64,000 nt of DNA from Thalassobaculum litoreum DSM 18839 (GTDB lineage: Bacteria; Pseudomonadota; Alphaproteobacteria; Thalassobaculales; Thalassobaculaceae): NCBI RefSeq assembly GCF_900102465.1, contig NZ_FNBW01000012.1, forward strand, positions 62,001 to 126,000. Direction: 5' to 3'. Below the pieces are notes generated by a model. It had not been told where the DNA came from. It made no database searches and saw only the letters and a list, made by a program, of their open reading frames with translations. Numbering within the stretch: position 1 is the first letter of the stretch; each line of letters starts with the position of its first letter. Position numbers and translations under genes: made by a program. Positions 49,811-57,702 of this stretch are shown here, piece by piece.

Positions 49811-49913
49811 TGGAGCAAATCACGAACAGATGGGAACATCTGATCGTGTGAATTTGTTCTATCTTTAATAGGTTAGAGGGTGATCGATTTGATCTGAATC
49901 GATCGCCCTCTAG
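49811..49913. repeat. Double-hairpin repeat, copy 2
   Basis: A diverged copy of the element near 47.7 kb. It has GGAGCAAATCACGAACAGATG, a GGAA loop and CATCTGATCGTG (one mismatch), then GGGTGATCGATT / AATCGATCGCCC (12 bp with one G-T pair) and a terminal CTCTAG. It separates tctC from tctB and may separate their mRNA levels. Confidence 0.85.
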
Positions 49914-49920
49914 GCGGATG

Positions 49921-50916
49921 TTACGGACGCGGAATGCCGAGCGTCTCGGGGCTGACCTTGGCCGCACCGGTGTCCTGCAGCACCCAGGCGGTGACCTGCT
50001 GCCACTTCGTCAGGAAGGCGATCGCCTCCTCGCCGGAGATGTCCATGATCACGTTGCCCTTGTTGGCCATCAGGGTCTTGAAGTTCTCGCTCTGCGCCGC
50101 GGTGTGGAAGGCGGCTTCCAGCTTGGCCTTCACGTCGTCCGGCGTGTCCTTCTTGACGAAGACGCCATAGAACGGCCCCCAGGGCAGGAACTTGGCCATG
50201 TCCGGCAGGGCGTCCGTGATCGGCGGGACATTCGGCAGGGTGTCGACCGGGCCGGTGTCGACCACCGCCAGGGCGCGCATCTTGCCGGCCTTCACCTGCT
50301 CGGCGGCGGCCGAGATACCCGACGGCATGAAGTCGACCTCGCCGCCCAGCATGGCGGTCAGGCCCGGACCCTCGCCGTCGAACGGGATCGCGGTCACGTC
50401 GAAATCGGTGGCGTTCTTGACGATCGCGCCGACCGTGCTCGGCAGGCCGCCCGGCCCGGTCGAGCCCATCTTCACCGCGCCCGGATTGGCTTTGATGTCG
50501 GCCAGCAGGTCCTGCATCGTCCGGTACTTGGACTCGGCCGGCACCACGATGACCGCAACGCCGCGGCCCAGGAGGTTGATCGGATAGAAGTGCGAGTAGT
50601 CCAGCGGCGAGACGTCCATCACCGGATGGAGCTGCGGATTCTCGGCCCCGTACAGGAAGGTATAGCCGTCGGCCGGGGCCGCGTTGACATAGGCGGTGGA
50701 GATCGCGCCGGCGCCGCCGGACTTGTTCAGCACCACGATCGGCTTGCCGAGCGCCTCTTCCGCCGCCGGATTGACGGCCCGCGCGACGGTGTCGGTCGCC
50801 CCGCCGGCGCCCCACATGACCACGCCCAGCAGCTCGCGCTCCGGAAAATTCTGGGCCGACGCGGCGGCGCTGAACATAAGCAGGGCGGCGCCCGCCCCAA
50901 GCAGACTCTTCATCAT
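49921..50916 (-). CDS. tctC: Tripartite tricarboxylate transporter binding protein (Bug/TctC)
   Basis: A 331-residue periplasmic receptor of the Bug family. The signal peptide is KSLLGAGAALLMFSAAASAQ, mature from NFPERELLGVVMWGAGGATD, where GAGGATDTVAR is the family mark. KMGSTGPGGLPSTVGA and EVDFMPSGISAAAEQVKAG fit the binding lobes. Start is ATG 50916 with GGGAG ahead (ATG 50913 also possible). It delivers a carboxylate to TctAB. Confidence 0.94.
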   Translation of the reverse strand: MMKSLLGAGAALLMFSAAASAQNFPERELLGVVMWGAGGATDTVARAVNPAAEEALGKPIVVLNKSGGAGAISTAYVNAAPADGYTFLYGAENPQLHPVMDVSPLDYSHFYPINLLGRGVAVIVVPAESKYRTMQDLLADIKANPGAVKMGSTGPGGLPSTVGAIVKNATDFDVTAIPFDGEGPGLTAMLGGEVDFMPSGISAAAEQVKAGKMRALAVVDTGPVDTLPNVPPITDALPDMAKFLPWGPFYGVFVKKDTPDDVKAKLEAAFHTAAQSENFKTLMANKGNVIMDISGEEAIAFLTKWQQVTAWVLQDTGAAKVSPETLGIPRP

Positions 50917-51192
50917 GTTTCTCTCCCTCGGCGGCCACGCCGCGCATTTTTCTTCCGATGCCGCACGGGGCACCGGCGTGCCTGCGTTCGCTTGCAGGCC
51001 GACGCGCCTATGTAGAAAGAGCGTGACGCCGCGGTCAATGGACATGAAAGGCCAAATCCCGAGAAACCATACCGTTTTGGGACGAAGGCCCCCGGTACCG
51101 TCCGCCTCTCCGCCACACGGGATCGGGGCGTATGGCGCCGCGGCGCGCGATCGATGCCGTTCGAAGAGGGGCGCTGGAATCTAAGGAGATTT

Positions 51193-51268
<76 letters not shown>

Positions 51269-51500
51269 ACCGATCTGGGACGGAGGGCCAAGCCCCCCGG
51301 TGCAGAGTGCGCGGAACATATAAACTTCCCTCGCACAGTTCAAGGACGAGATTGCACCCTGCCCCGGGCGCGTTTCGTCGGGTCCGTGCGCCCGGTTTCC
51401 CGGCCGTTCGCCGCAGCGGATCGCCTTCCGCCGCCAGCGGCCTTGTTCCGGGGCGGTCGCGTCGCTACCTTCGGTGCCGGAACAACAGCGGTTTGCGGCA

Positions 51501-51785
51501 ATGAACTCGATAATCTGGCTGATCGGCGCGGTCGTCCACTATCTGACGATCGCGTTGTTCGTCTACATCGTGATCGATCTCCTGGTGAAGTTCGGCGTGC
51601 TGAACGCCTACAATCAGGTCGTCCAGGTGGTGATGAACTTCCTGTCCCGGGTCTTCGAGCCGATGCTGCGGCCGATCCGCAGCATCTTGCCCGATCTCGG
51701 CGGCATCGACATCTCGCCGGTGATCCTGGTGCTGCTGCTGCAGTTCGCCGTGCGGCTGCTGAACGAGGTTGCCCGCGGGCTCTGA
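51501..51785 (+). CDS. yggT: YggT-family membrane protein
   Basis: A 94-residue protein with two hydrophobic helices (WLIGAVVHYLTIALFVYIVI and PVILVLLLQFAVRLLNEVA) around FEPMLRPIRSILPDLGGIDIS, the YggT hallmark. YggT proteins are linked to osmotic protection and cell-division-related complexes, with little known. ATG 51501 gives the normal N-terminus. The next gene, DUF167/YggU, follows 38 bases later, the conserved order. Confidence 0.9.
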   Translation: MNSIIWLIGAVVHYLTIALFVYIVIDLLVKFGVLNAYNQVVQVVMNFLSRVFEPMLRPIRSILPDLGGIDISPVILVLLLQFAVRLLNEVARGL

Positions 51786-51823
51786 CCGTCCCGCCGCCAT
51801 CCGTAATCGGGGCCGCCTGGGCC

Positions 51824-52165
51824 ATGAGCAGTGATGAGCAGTGCGCCTTCCCCCTGTCGCCGTTCTCGCCGCAGGCGGACCGCCTGCATCTGCGCGTGCG
51901 GGTGACGCCGAAGGCCTCGGCCGAGCGTATCGGCGCCGTGGTGGCGGATGAGACCGGGGAGGGATGGCTGCAGGTCGCGGTGACCGCCGTGCCCGAGGGC
52001 GGCAAGGCCAACAAGGCGGTGATCGCCCTGCTGGCCAAGCGCTGGAAACTGCCGAAATCGACGCTTGAGGTGGTGCGCGGAAGCACCGACCGGCGCAAGG
52101 TGGTGGCGATCGCCGATCCCGATCCGGACGCCCTTCAGGCCCGGCTCGCGGCGCTGATCGCCTGA
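51824..52165 (+). CDS. yggU: DUF167/YggU-family protein
   Basis: A 113-residue protein of the small DUF167 family. It has LRVRVTPKASAERIG, VTAVPEGGKANKAVIALLAK and LPKSTLEVVRGSTDRRKVV, the three conserved blocks. Function is unknown; the fold is a small alpha-beta sandwich. ATG 51824 is the first sensible start. The gene sits after yggT as in other proteobacteria. Confidence 0.9.
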   Translation: MSSDEQCAFPLSPFSPQADRLHLRVRVTPKASAERIGAVVADETGEGWLQVAVTAVPEGGKANKAVIALLAKRWKLPKSTLEVVRGSTDRRKVVAIADPDPDALQARLAALIA

Positions 52166-52172
52166 TCCCGCC

Positions 52173-52910
52173 TCACCCCGCCAGCGCCAGCAGCTCCTCC
52201 ACATAGGCCGGGACGATCTCGGTGGCCGGTCCGTGCCGCGCCTCGGCGAAGGCGGTGACGCCGGAGGAGGGCTCCAGGTTCAGCTCCACCGTATGGGCGC
52301 CGGCCACCATCCGCGCCTCCTGCACGAACCCGGCGGCCGGATAGACGTTGCCCGACGTGCCGATGGAGATGAACAGCGCGCAGCGCGCCAATGCGGCAAA
52401 GATCCGCTCCATCTCGTAGGGCATCTCGCCGAACCACACCACATCGGGGCGCAGGCCGCCGGCGCTGCCGCAGCGCGGGCAGATCGCCTCGTCCGACAGG
52501 TCCTCATGCCACGGGCTGCTGGCGTCGCAGATCTCGCACAGCGCCTTCAGCATCTCGCCATGCATGTGGATCAGGTTGGTGGAGCCGGCGCGCTCGTGCA
52601 GGTCGTCGATGTTCTGGGTGACCAGCAGAACCGGACCGGACCAGGCCTGCTCCAGGCGGGCGAGCGCGGCATGGGCGGCGTTGGGCTGGACGTTCGGGTT
52701 CAGCAGGCTCTGGCGCCGGGCGTTGTAGAAGCCCTGCACCGTGACCGGATCGCGGGCGAAGGCCTCGGGTGTGGCGACGTCCTCGATGCGGACCTTAGAC
52801 CAGATGCCGTCGGCATCGCGGAAGGTCTCGAGCCCGGACTCCTTGGAAATCCCGGCCCCCGTCAGGATGACGATGGGCGCGTCGGGCGTGAGGGTCGCGG
52901 GAAGCGGCAC
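52173..52910 (-). CDS. cobB: NAD-dependent protein deacylase (sirtuin) CobB
   Basis: A 245-residue class III sirtuin that removes acyl groups from lysines using NAD. It has LTGAGISKESGLETFRD (NAD loop), QNIDDLHERAG, catalytic His117 (HMHGE) and the zinc cysteines 125, 128, 144 and 147. Tyr62 and Arg65 in FYNARRQ match the Y-x-x-R pair that lets such enzymes remove succinyl and malonyl groups. It regulates acetyl-CoA synthetase and other enzymes in known bacteria. Confidence 0.95.
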   Translation of the reverse strand: MPLPATLTPDAPIVILTGAGISKESGLETFRDADGIWSKVRIEDVATPEAFARDPVTVQGFYNARRQSLLNPNVQPNAAHAALARLEQAWSGPVLLVTQNIDDLHERAGSTNLIHMHGEMLKALCEICDASSPWHEDLSDEAICPRCGSAGGLRPDVVWFGEMPYEMERIFAALARCALFISIGTSGNVYPAAGFVQEARMVAGAHTVELNLEPSSGVTAFAEARHGPATEIVPAYVEELLALAG

Positions 52911-52943
52911 GGGGATCTCCGGAAATTGTCGATTCGCCGCACC

Positions 52944-53567
52944 CTAACAGGCTTCGCCGTGATCGTCCGAGTCCCCGTCTTCATCCTGCGGATATCCGCT
53001 CCAGCCGGTGCTGTCCTCGTCCGGCAGCCGGTCCAGCGGAAATCTGTGCTGCGGCTCGTAGCGCGCGCCGTCCGGCTGCCGGCGGCTCCTGTACAGGGTC
53101 ACCGCGTCCACGGTGAAGGGCGGTATCTGCGGCGGCGGCGCGGTCTCCAGCCAGCGGCCCACCCGCTCCGCCTCGATGCTCTTCGGGAACCGGGCCAGGG
53201 TGACATGCGGGGTGAAGCGGCGCGGGTCGGGGGCGACGCCGCAGCCGCGCACCAGGCTCTCCACCCGGCGCTGCAGGGACACCAGCTCCGGCGTCGGTTC
53301 GGCGGCGACATAGAGCACCGCCGGCTTGCCCTTGCGCTCGAAATGGCCGTAGCCGAGCGGGGTCACCGTGACCGCCGGGGCGTCGATCAGGTCCAGCGCC
53401 TCGACCAGCTCGCCCTCGGTCGCCGGATCCACCTCGCCGATGAAGCGCAGGGTGAGGTGGAAGTCGTCGATGTCGTGCCAGCGGGCCTCCGGCAGACCCA
53501 CCTGCAGGTCGCCGAGCGCGTCCTTGACGGTCTCGGGAAGATCCAGGGCGACGAACAGGCGGGTCAT
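52944..53567 (-). CDS. thpR: RNA 2',3'-cyclic phosphodiesterase
   Basis: A 207-residue 2H phosphoesterase. It starts MTRLFVALDLPE and has the motif pair FHLTLRF (His37) and PHVTLAR (His121). The enzyme opens 2',3'-cyclic phosphates at RNA ends. The C-terminus has an acidic extension (PDEDSTGWSGYPQDEDGDSDD, here near its limit) not typical of the family, possibly disordered. It sits on the same strand after tas. Confidence 0.9.
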   Translation of the reverse strand: MTRLFVALDLPETVKDALGDLQVGLPEARWHDIDDFHLTLRFIGEVDPATEGELVEALDLIDAPAVTVTPLGYGHFERKGKPAVLYVAAEPTPELVSLQRRVESLVRGCGVAPDPRRFTPHVTLARFPKSIEAERVGRWLETAPPPQIPPFTVDAVTLYRSRRQPDGARYEPQHRFPLDRLPDEDSTGWSGYPQDEDGDSDDHGEAC

Positions 53568-53584
53568 GGCCGGGATATGGGACC

Positions 53585-54628
53585 TTACGGGCCCGGGTTG
53601 GAGATGCGGCGCTGAACGTCGTCGATCGCCTCCAGCACGGAAGGGGACAGGGTGACGTCGAGGCTGGCGATGTTGGCCTCCAACTGCTCCAGCCGGGTGG
53701 CGCCGATGATGTTCGACGTGGTGAAGCGGCGGGTGTTGACGAAGGCCAGGGCCATCTGCGCCGGGTCGAGGCCGTTGTCCCGGGCGATCTGGATGTATTC
53801 GGCGTTGGCGGCCTGGGCGGCGTCGTTGGTGTAGCGGCCGAAGTTGTCCGGGAACAGGGTCATGCGTGCGCCTTCCGGACGCGCGCCGCCCTGGTACTTG
53901 CCGGTCAGCCACCCGGCCGCCAGCGGGGAGTAGGCGAGCAGGCCGATATCCTCGCGGATCGCCACCTCGGCGCAGCCGACTTCGAAGGCGCGGTTCAGCA
54001 GGCTGTAGGGGTTCTGCACCGAGGCCACCCGCGGCAGGCCGTGCTCGTCGGCGAGACGGGCGAAGGTCATCATGCCCCAGGGTGTCTCGTTGGACAGGCC
54101 GATATGGCGGATCTTGCCGGCCTTCACCAGGGTGTCGAGGGTGAAGAGCTGCTCGGCGATCGGGGTCGGGGTCTCGTCGTTGTCATGGACGTAGCCAAGC
54201 GTGCCGAAGGAGTTCACGGAGCGCTCCGGCCAGTGGAGCTGGTAGAGGTCGATGTAGTCGGTTCGCAGCCGCGTCAGGCTGTCGTCCACCGCCCGGGTGA
54301 GGTTCTTGGCGTCGAATTTGGGCGACCCGTCGCGCACATGCTTGAAGCGGTCGCCCGGGCCGACGGCCTTGGTCGCCAGGATCACCTTGTCCCGGTTCCT
54401 GCGGGCGGCGAACCAGGTGCCGATGATCTCCTCGGTGCGGCCGTAGGTCTCCGGCTTCGGCGGCACCGAGTACATCTCGGCGGTGTCGAAGAAATTGATC
54501 CCGCGCTCCAGCGCCAGATCCATCTGCGCATGGCCCTCGGCCTCGGTGTTCTGTTGGCCGTAGGTCATGGTGCCGAGACAGATCAGGCTGACGTCCAGGC
54601 CGGTCCGGCCGAGTGGGCGGTACTGCAT
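53585..54628 (-). CDS. tas: Aldo/keto reductase, Tas-like
   Basis: A 347-residue cytosolic aldo/keto reductase closely matching the Tas pattern: LGTMTYGQQNTEAEGHAQMD, NFFDTAEMYSVPPKPETYGR (Asp and Tyr of the tetrad), VILATKAVGPG (Lys), DLYQLHWPERSVN (His) and QNPYSLLNRAFEVGCAEV. Tas was named for suppressing tyrosine auxotrophy, so its location divergent to an aromatic-synthesis gene is notable. ATG 54628 gives the standard N-terminus. Confidence 0.9.
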   Translation of the reverse strand: MQYRPLGRTGLDVSLICLGTMTYGQQNTEAEGHAQMDLALERGINFFDTAEMYSVPPKPETYGRTEEIIGTWFAARRNRDKVILATKAVGPGDRFKHVRDGSPKFDAKNLTRAVDDSLTRLRTDYIDLYQLHWPERSVNSFGTLGYVHDNDETPTPIAEQLFTLDTLVKAGKIRHIGLSNETPWGMMTFARLADEHGLPRVASVQNPYSLLNRAFEVGCAEVAIREDIGLLAYSPLAAGWLTGKYQGGARPEGARMTLFPDNFGRYTNDAAQAANAEYIQIARDNGLDPAQMALAFVNTRRFTTSNIIGATRLEQLEANIASLDVTLSPSVLEAIDDVQRRISNPGP

Positions 54629-54670
54629 GCGGGTTCCTCTCGGGAAGGGCATCGGAAGGTTTCGGCCCGG

Positions 54671-54700
54671 TTGATAACCGTCCGGGGCCGGTCCGACAAT
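54671..54700 (+). promoter_or_regulatory. Possible promoter of the leader-aroG transcript
   Basis: TTGATA and GACAAT, 18 bases apart, resemble -35 and -10 elements and would start a transcript about 65 bases before the leader peptide. They lie within the divergent gap to tas. Proposed from reading only. Confidence 0.35.
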
Positions 54701-54771
54701 ATTCGGCGCGACGGCGAACCGGACGACGAAACAGGATGACAGGGCGCGCACCCGAGATTACGCTTCGCGCC

Positions 54772-54852
54772 ATGACCCACGCGTTCGCCGGCTTCTGGTT
54801 TTACTTTTATGGCTATCCGCAGCCGGCGGAGGCAGGGGTGCGCGCGACCTAG
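54772..54852 (+). CDS. Aromatic-rich leader peptide of the aroG attenuator
   Basis: A 26-codon frame, stop TAG, whose centre reads FAGFWFYFYGY: of these eleven residues four are Phe, three Tyr and one Trp. The codons are consecutive enough to stall ribosomes when charged Phe, Tyr or Trp tRNA is short. The frame ends before a hairpin cascade and an intrinsic terminator that precedes DAHP synthase. The peptide itself is probably non-functional, as in pheA or trp leaders. No strong ribosome site was seen. Confidence 0.8.
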   Translation: MTHAFAGFWFYFYGYPQPAEAGVRAT

Positions 54853-54910
54853 AACACACCAAGCGCAGCAATCATCCCGCAAGCCGCCGGCCCTCTCCGG
54901 CGGCTTTTTT
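54786..54910 (+). promoter_or_regulatory. Transcription attenuator upstream of DAHP synthase
   Basis: Three mutually exclusive stems can be drawn. 1:2 pairs CGCCGGCT (54786-54793) with AGCCGGCG (54821-54828). 2:3 pairs CCGGCGG (54823-54829) with CCGCCGG (54884-54890). 3:4 is the terminator hairpin before T6. The Phe/Trp/Tyr codons lie between 1 and 2, so a stalled ribosome would free segment 2 to pair with 3 and prevent termination. This is the layout of classical trp/phe attenuators. Confidence 0.75.
54882..54910 (+). terminator. Intrinsic terminator of the aroG leader
   Basis: AGCCGCCGG and CCGGCGGCT form a 9-bp perfect stem with a CCCTCT loop, followed directly by six Ts (54905-54910). 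This is a strong Rho-independent terminator and lies 39 bases before the aroG start codon. Confidence 0.93.
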
Positions 54911-54948
54911 GATGTCGTCGGCCGGGCCTCCACCTGGAGGACGTCACC

Positions 54949-56091
54949 GTGAACATCGCACCCATAAAGACCCAGACCGAAACCGATCCCCGCGTCTCCG
55001 ACGCGCCGGATGCCGATCCGCTCGCCCTCGACCCGTTGAGCCGGTCCGACGACCTGCGCATCGCGTCGATCACCCCGCTCAGCACCCCGGAAGCGGTGAT
55101 CGCCGAGCATCCGCGCGAGCCGGAGATCATCCGCCGCGTACAGACCGCGCGCGCCGCCGTCGCCGACATCCTGCACGGCCGCGATGACCGGCTGGTGGTG
55201 GTGATCGGGCCCTGCTCCGTGCACGACCCCAAGGCGGCGCTGGACTACGCCGCCCGGCTCGCGGTGCAGCGCCGGCGCCACCGCGACACGCTGGAGATCG
55301 TGATGCGGGTCTATTTCGAGAAGCCGCGGACCACGGTCGGCTGGAAGGGGATGATCAACGACCCGCATCTGGACGGCAGCTTCGCCGTGGAAACCGGCCT
55401 ACGCCGGGCGCGCGACCTGCTGCAGCGGATCAACGAGATGGGCCTGCCGGCGGGCTGCGAGTTCCTGGATACGACCACGCCGCAGTATTTCGCGGATCTC
55501 GTCTCCTGGGGCGCGATCGGCGCGCGGACGACCGAGAGCCAGATCCACCGCGAGCTGGCCTCGGGCCTGTCCTGCCCGATCGGGTTCAAGAACGGCACCG
55601 ACGGCAGCGTGACGGTGGCCCTGGATGCGGTGCAGGCGGCCTCCCAGCCGCACCATTTCCTCGCCGTCACCAAGGAAGGTCGGGCGGCGATTGCCGAGAC
55701 CGCCGGCAATCCGGACTGCCACATCATTCTGCGCGGCGGGCGGTCGGGCACGAACTTCGACGCCGACAGCGTCGAGGCGGTCTGCACCAAGGCCGAAGCG
55801 GCCGGCGTACGGCCGCAGGTGATGATCGACGCCAGCCACGCCAACAGCAGCAAGAAGCCGGAGAACCAGCCGAAGGTGATCGACGCCGTCGCCGCCCAGA
55901 TCGCCGGCGGCGAGCATCGGATCACCGGCGTGATGGTGGAGAGCTTCCTGGAGGCGGGCCGTCAGGACCAGATCCCGGGCGAGCCGTTGGTCTATGGCCG
56001 TAGCATCACCGACGGCTGCATCGACTGGCAGACCAGCATGACCGTGCTCGACCGCCTCGCCGACGCTGTGGACGCCCGGCGGCGGGGGTGA
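54949..56091 (+). CDS. aroG: 3-deoxy-7-phosphoheptulonate synthase, class I
   Basis: The enzyme joins phosphoenolpyruvate and erythrose-4-phosphate, the first step toward Phe, Tyr and Trp. The 380-residue protein is of the AroF/G/H type: VVVIGPCSVHDPKAALDYA (Cys ligand), RVYFEKPRTTVGWKG, GFKNGTDGSV, HIILRGGRSGTNFD and DASHANSSKKP (His and metal). It has about 30 extra N-terminal residues. Start GTG has GGAGG eight bases ahead. It is preceded by an attenuator; feedback inhibitor cannot be read. Confidence 0.95.
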   Translation: MNIAPIKTQTETDPRVSDAPDADPLALDPLSRSDDLRIASITPLSTPEAVIAEHPREPEIIRRVQTARAAVADILHGRDDRLVVVIGPCSVHDPKAALDYAARLAVQRRRHRDTLEIVMRVYFEKPRTTVGWKGMINDPHLDGSFAVETGLRRARDLLQRINEMGLPAGCEFLDTTTPQYFADLVSWGAIGARTTESQIHRELASGLSCPIGFKNGTDGSVTVALDAVQAASQPHHFLAVTKEGRAAIAETAGNPDCHIILRGGRSGTNFDADSVEAVCTKAEAAGVRPQVMIDASHANSSKKPENQPKVIDAVAAQIAGGEHRITGVMVESFLEAGRQDQIPGEPLVYGRSITDGCIDWQTSMTVLDRLADAVDARRRG

Positions 56092-56122
56092 GGGTGGGGG
56101 CTCTCCCCCATCCCCAAACGCT

Positions 56123-56234
56123 CACTCCCCGGCCCCGTGCCGGGGCCCACGGATCCTCCGCTCCTGAGGGTCCGAAAGGGGCGGGACCGGTGAAGCGGGT
56201 TGACGGGTTTGCCCCGGAACATGTCCGGGGAGTG
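56123..56234. repeat. Inverted-repeat element after aroG
   Basis: Ends CACTCCCCGG and CCGGGGAGTG are perfectly complementary over 10 bases. Inside, GGCCCCGTGCCGGGGCCCAC folds on itself. It differs in sequence from the CGTCATCC family but has the same layout, between converging genes. Confidence 0.75.
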
Positions 56235-56260
56235 CCTTTATGTGCGGGAGGGGCAGCGCC

Positions 56261-56977
56261 TCACTCCGCCTTCGCCCGCGCCACCAGCCTCTCCGCATAG
56301 GGCAGGATGCGCTCGACGATGATGTCCACCCCCGCCCGATTGGGGTGGATGCCGTCGGCCTGATTCAGCGAGAGATCGCCGGCCACCCCGTCCAGGAAGA
56401 ACGGGTAGAAGATCACGTCATGCTCCGCCGACAGGTCCTCGAAGACCCGGGAGAAATCGGCGCCGTATTCCTTGCCCATGTTCGGCGGCGCCAGCATGCC
56501 GGCGAACAGCACCGGGATGTCTTTCTCGCCCAGCGCGGTCAGGATGGCGTCGAGGTTGCGGCGGGTATCCTGCGTCGGTATGCCGCGCAGCCCGTCATTC
56601 GCGCCGAGCTCGACGATCGCGGCGTCCGGCGCCTCGGACAGCGACCAGGCCAGACGGGACGCACCGCCCGCCGTGGTGTCGCCCGACACACCCGCGTTGA
56701 TGACTGTTACGTCGTGACCCGCCTCGCGCAGGGCCGCCTCCAGCCGGGTCGGGAAGGAATCCTCGTCGGGCAGTCCGTAGCCGGCCATCAGCGAGTCGCC
56801 GAAGCCCAGGATCCGGATGGGCTCGGCCTGAACCGGCAAGGCGAAAGCGGCGATCAGCGCCAGTACGGCGAGGGTCAGGCGCGCGCCCGCATTGATCCGC
56901 CTGCCGATAGGACCATATCGGACCCTTGGGGATGGCGTCGGTGCGCCGGTCCTGTGACCAGTCTGGGATAGCGACAC
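56261..56977 (-). CDS. SGNH-family esterase (TesA-like)
   Basis: A secreted lipase/esterase of the TesA type. Block I is GFGDSLMAGYGL with the nucleophile Ser; block III ELGANDGLRGI; block V DGIHPNRAG with Asp and His. The signal peptide ends in ALIAAFALPVQAE. The start is uncertain: no ATG exists near the signal peptide in frame. GTG 56977 gives a 26-residue N-extension before RRINAGARL and faces the divergent ABC gene; a rare start codon nearer is possible. The divergent order tesA-ybbAP matches E. coli. Confidence 0.82.
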   Translation of the reverse strand: MSLSQTGHRTGAPTPSPRVRYGPIGRRINAGARLTLAVLALIAAFALPVQAEPIRILGFGDSLMAGYGLPDEDSFPTRLEAALREAGHDVTVINAGVSGDTTAGGASRLAWSLSEAPDAAIVELGANDGLRGIPTQDTRRNLDAILTALGEKDIPVLFAGMLAPPNMGKEYGADFSRVFEDLSAEHDVIFYPFFLDGVAGDLSLNQADGIHPNRAGVDIIVERILPYAERLVARAKAE

Positions 56978-56978
56978 G

Positions 56979-57698
56979 ATGACCTCATTGTCCGGTGACC
57001 CGATCGTCCGCCTCAAGGGCGTGACCTTGAACCTGAGAAGTGGAGCGGGCGAGGTCAATGTCCTGCGCGGAATAGACCTTAATGTGGCGGCCGGTGAAAC
57101 CATCGGCATCGTCGGCCCCTCGGGGGCGGGCAAGTCGACCCTGATGATGGTCACCGCCGGGTTGGAGAACCCGAGTTCCGGCAGCGTGCAGGTCGCCGGA
57201 ACCGAACTGGTCGGCCTGGACGAGGACACGCTCGCCCGGTTCCGCCGCGACAATGTCGGCATCGTCTTCCAGGCCTTCCGGCTGGTGCCGACCATGACCG
57301 CCCTGGAGAACGTGGCCGTGCCGCTGGAGCTGGCCGGACGCGGCGATGCCTTCGAGGCCGCCGCCGAGGCGCTGGCCCGGGTCGGCCTGTCGCACCGGGT
57401 CGAGCACTATCCCGAGCAGCTTTCCGGCGGCGAGCAGCAGCGCGTTGCCATCGCCCGCGCCATGGTCGCCAAGCCGCGCCTGCTGCTGGCCGACGAGCCG
57501 ACCGGCAACCTGGACGGCGCCACCGGCGATCAGATCATCGACCTGCTGTTCGCCATGGCCCGCGACGACGGCACCACCCTGATGCTGATCACCCACGACA
57601 TGGACCTGGCCGACCGCTGCGCCCGCACGGTGAAGGTCGCCGACGGCAAGGTGGTGGAAGACACCGCCGACGGACGTACTGATCAGGCGGCGGAGTAG
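56979..57698 (+). CDS. ybbA: ABC transporter ATPase, YbbA/LolD-type
   Basis: A 239-residue ATPase of the LolD/MacB branch. It has [11 protein letters not shown] (Walker A), [20 protein letters not shown] (signature), [12 protein letters not shown] (Walker B) and [14 protein letters not shown] (H-loop). It begins 39 bases before the coding block proper, opposite the esterase start. The next gene encodes its two-domain permease partner. Such systems are thought to move lipids, peptides or modify membrane processes. Confidence 0.93.
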   Translation: MTSLSGDPIVRLKGVTLNLRSGAGEVNVLRGIDLNVAAGETIGIVGPSGAGKSTLMMVTAGLENPSSGSVQVAGTELVGLDEDTLARFRRDNVGIVFQAFRLVPTMTALENVAVPLELAGRGDAFEAAAEALARVGLSHRVEHYPEQLSGGEQQRVAIARAMVAKPRLLLADEPTGNLDGATGDQIIDLLFAMARDDGTTLMLITHDMDLADRCARTVKVADGKVVEDTADGRTDQAAE

Positions 57699-57702
57699 GG
57701 CC

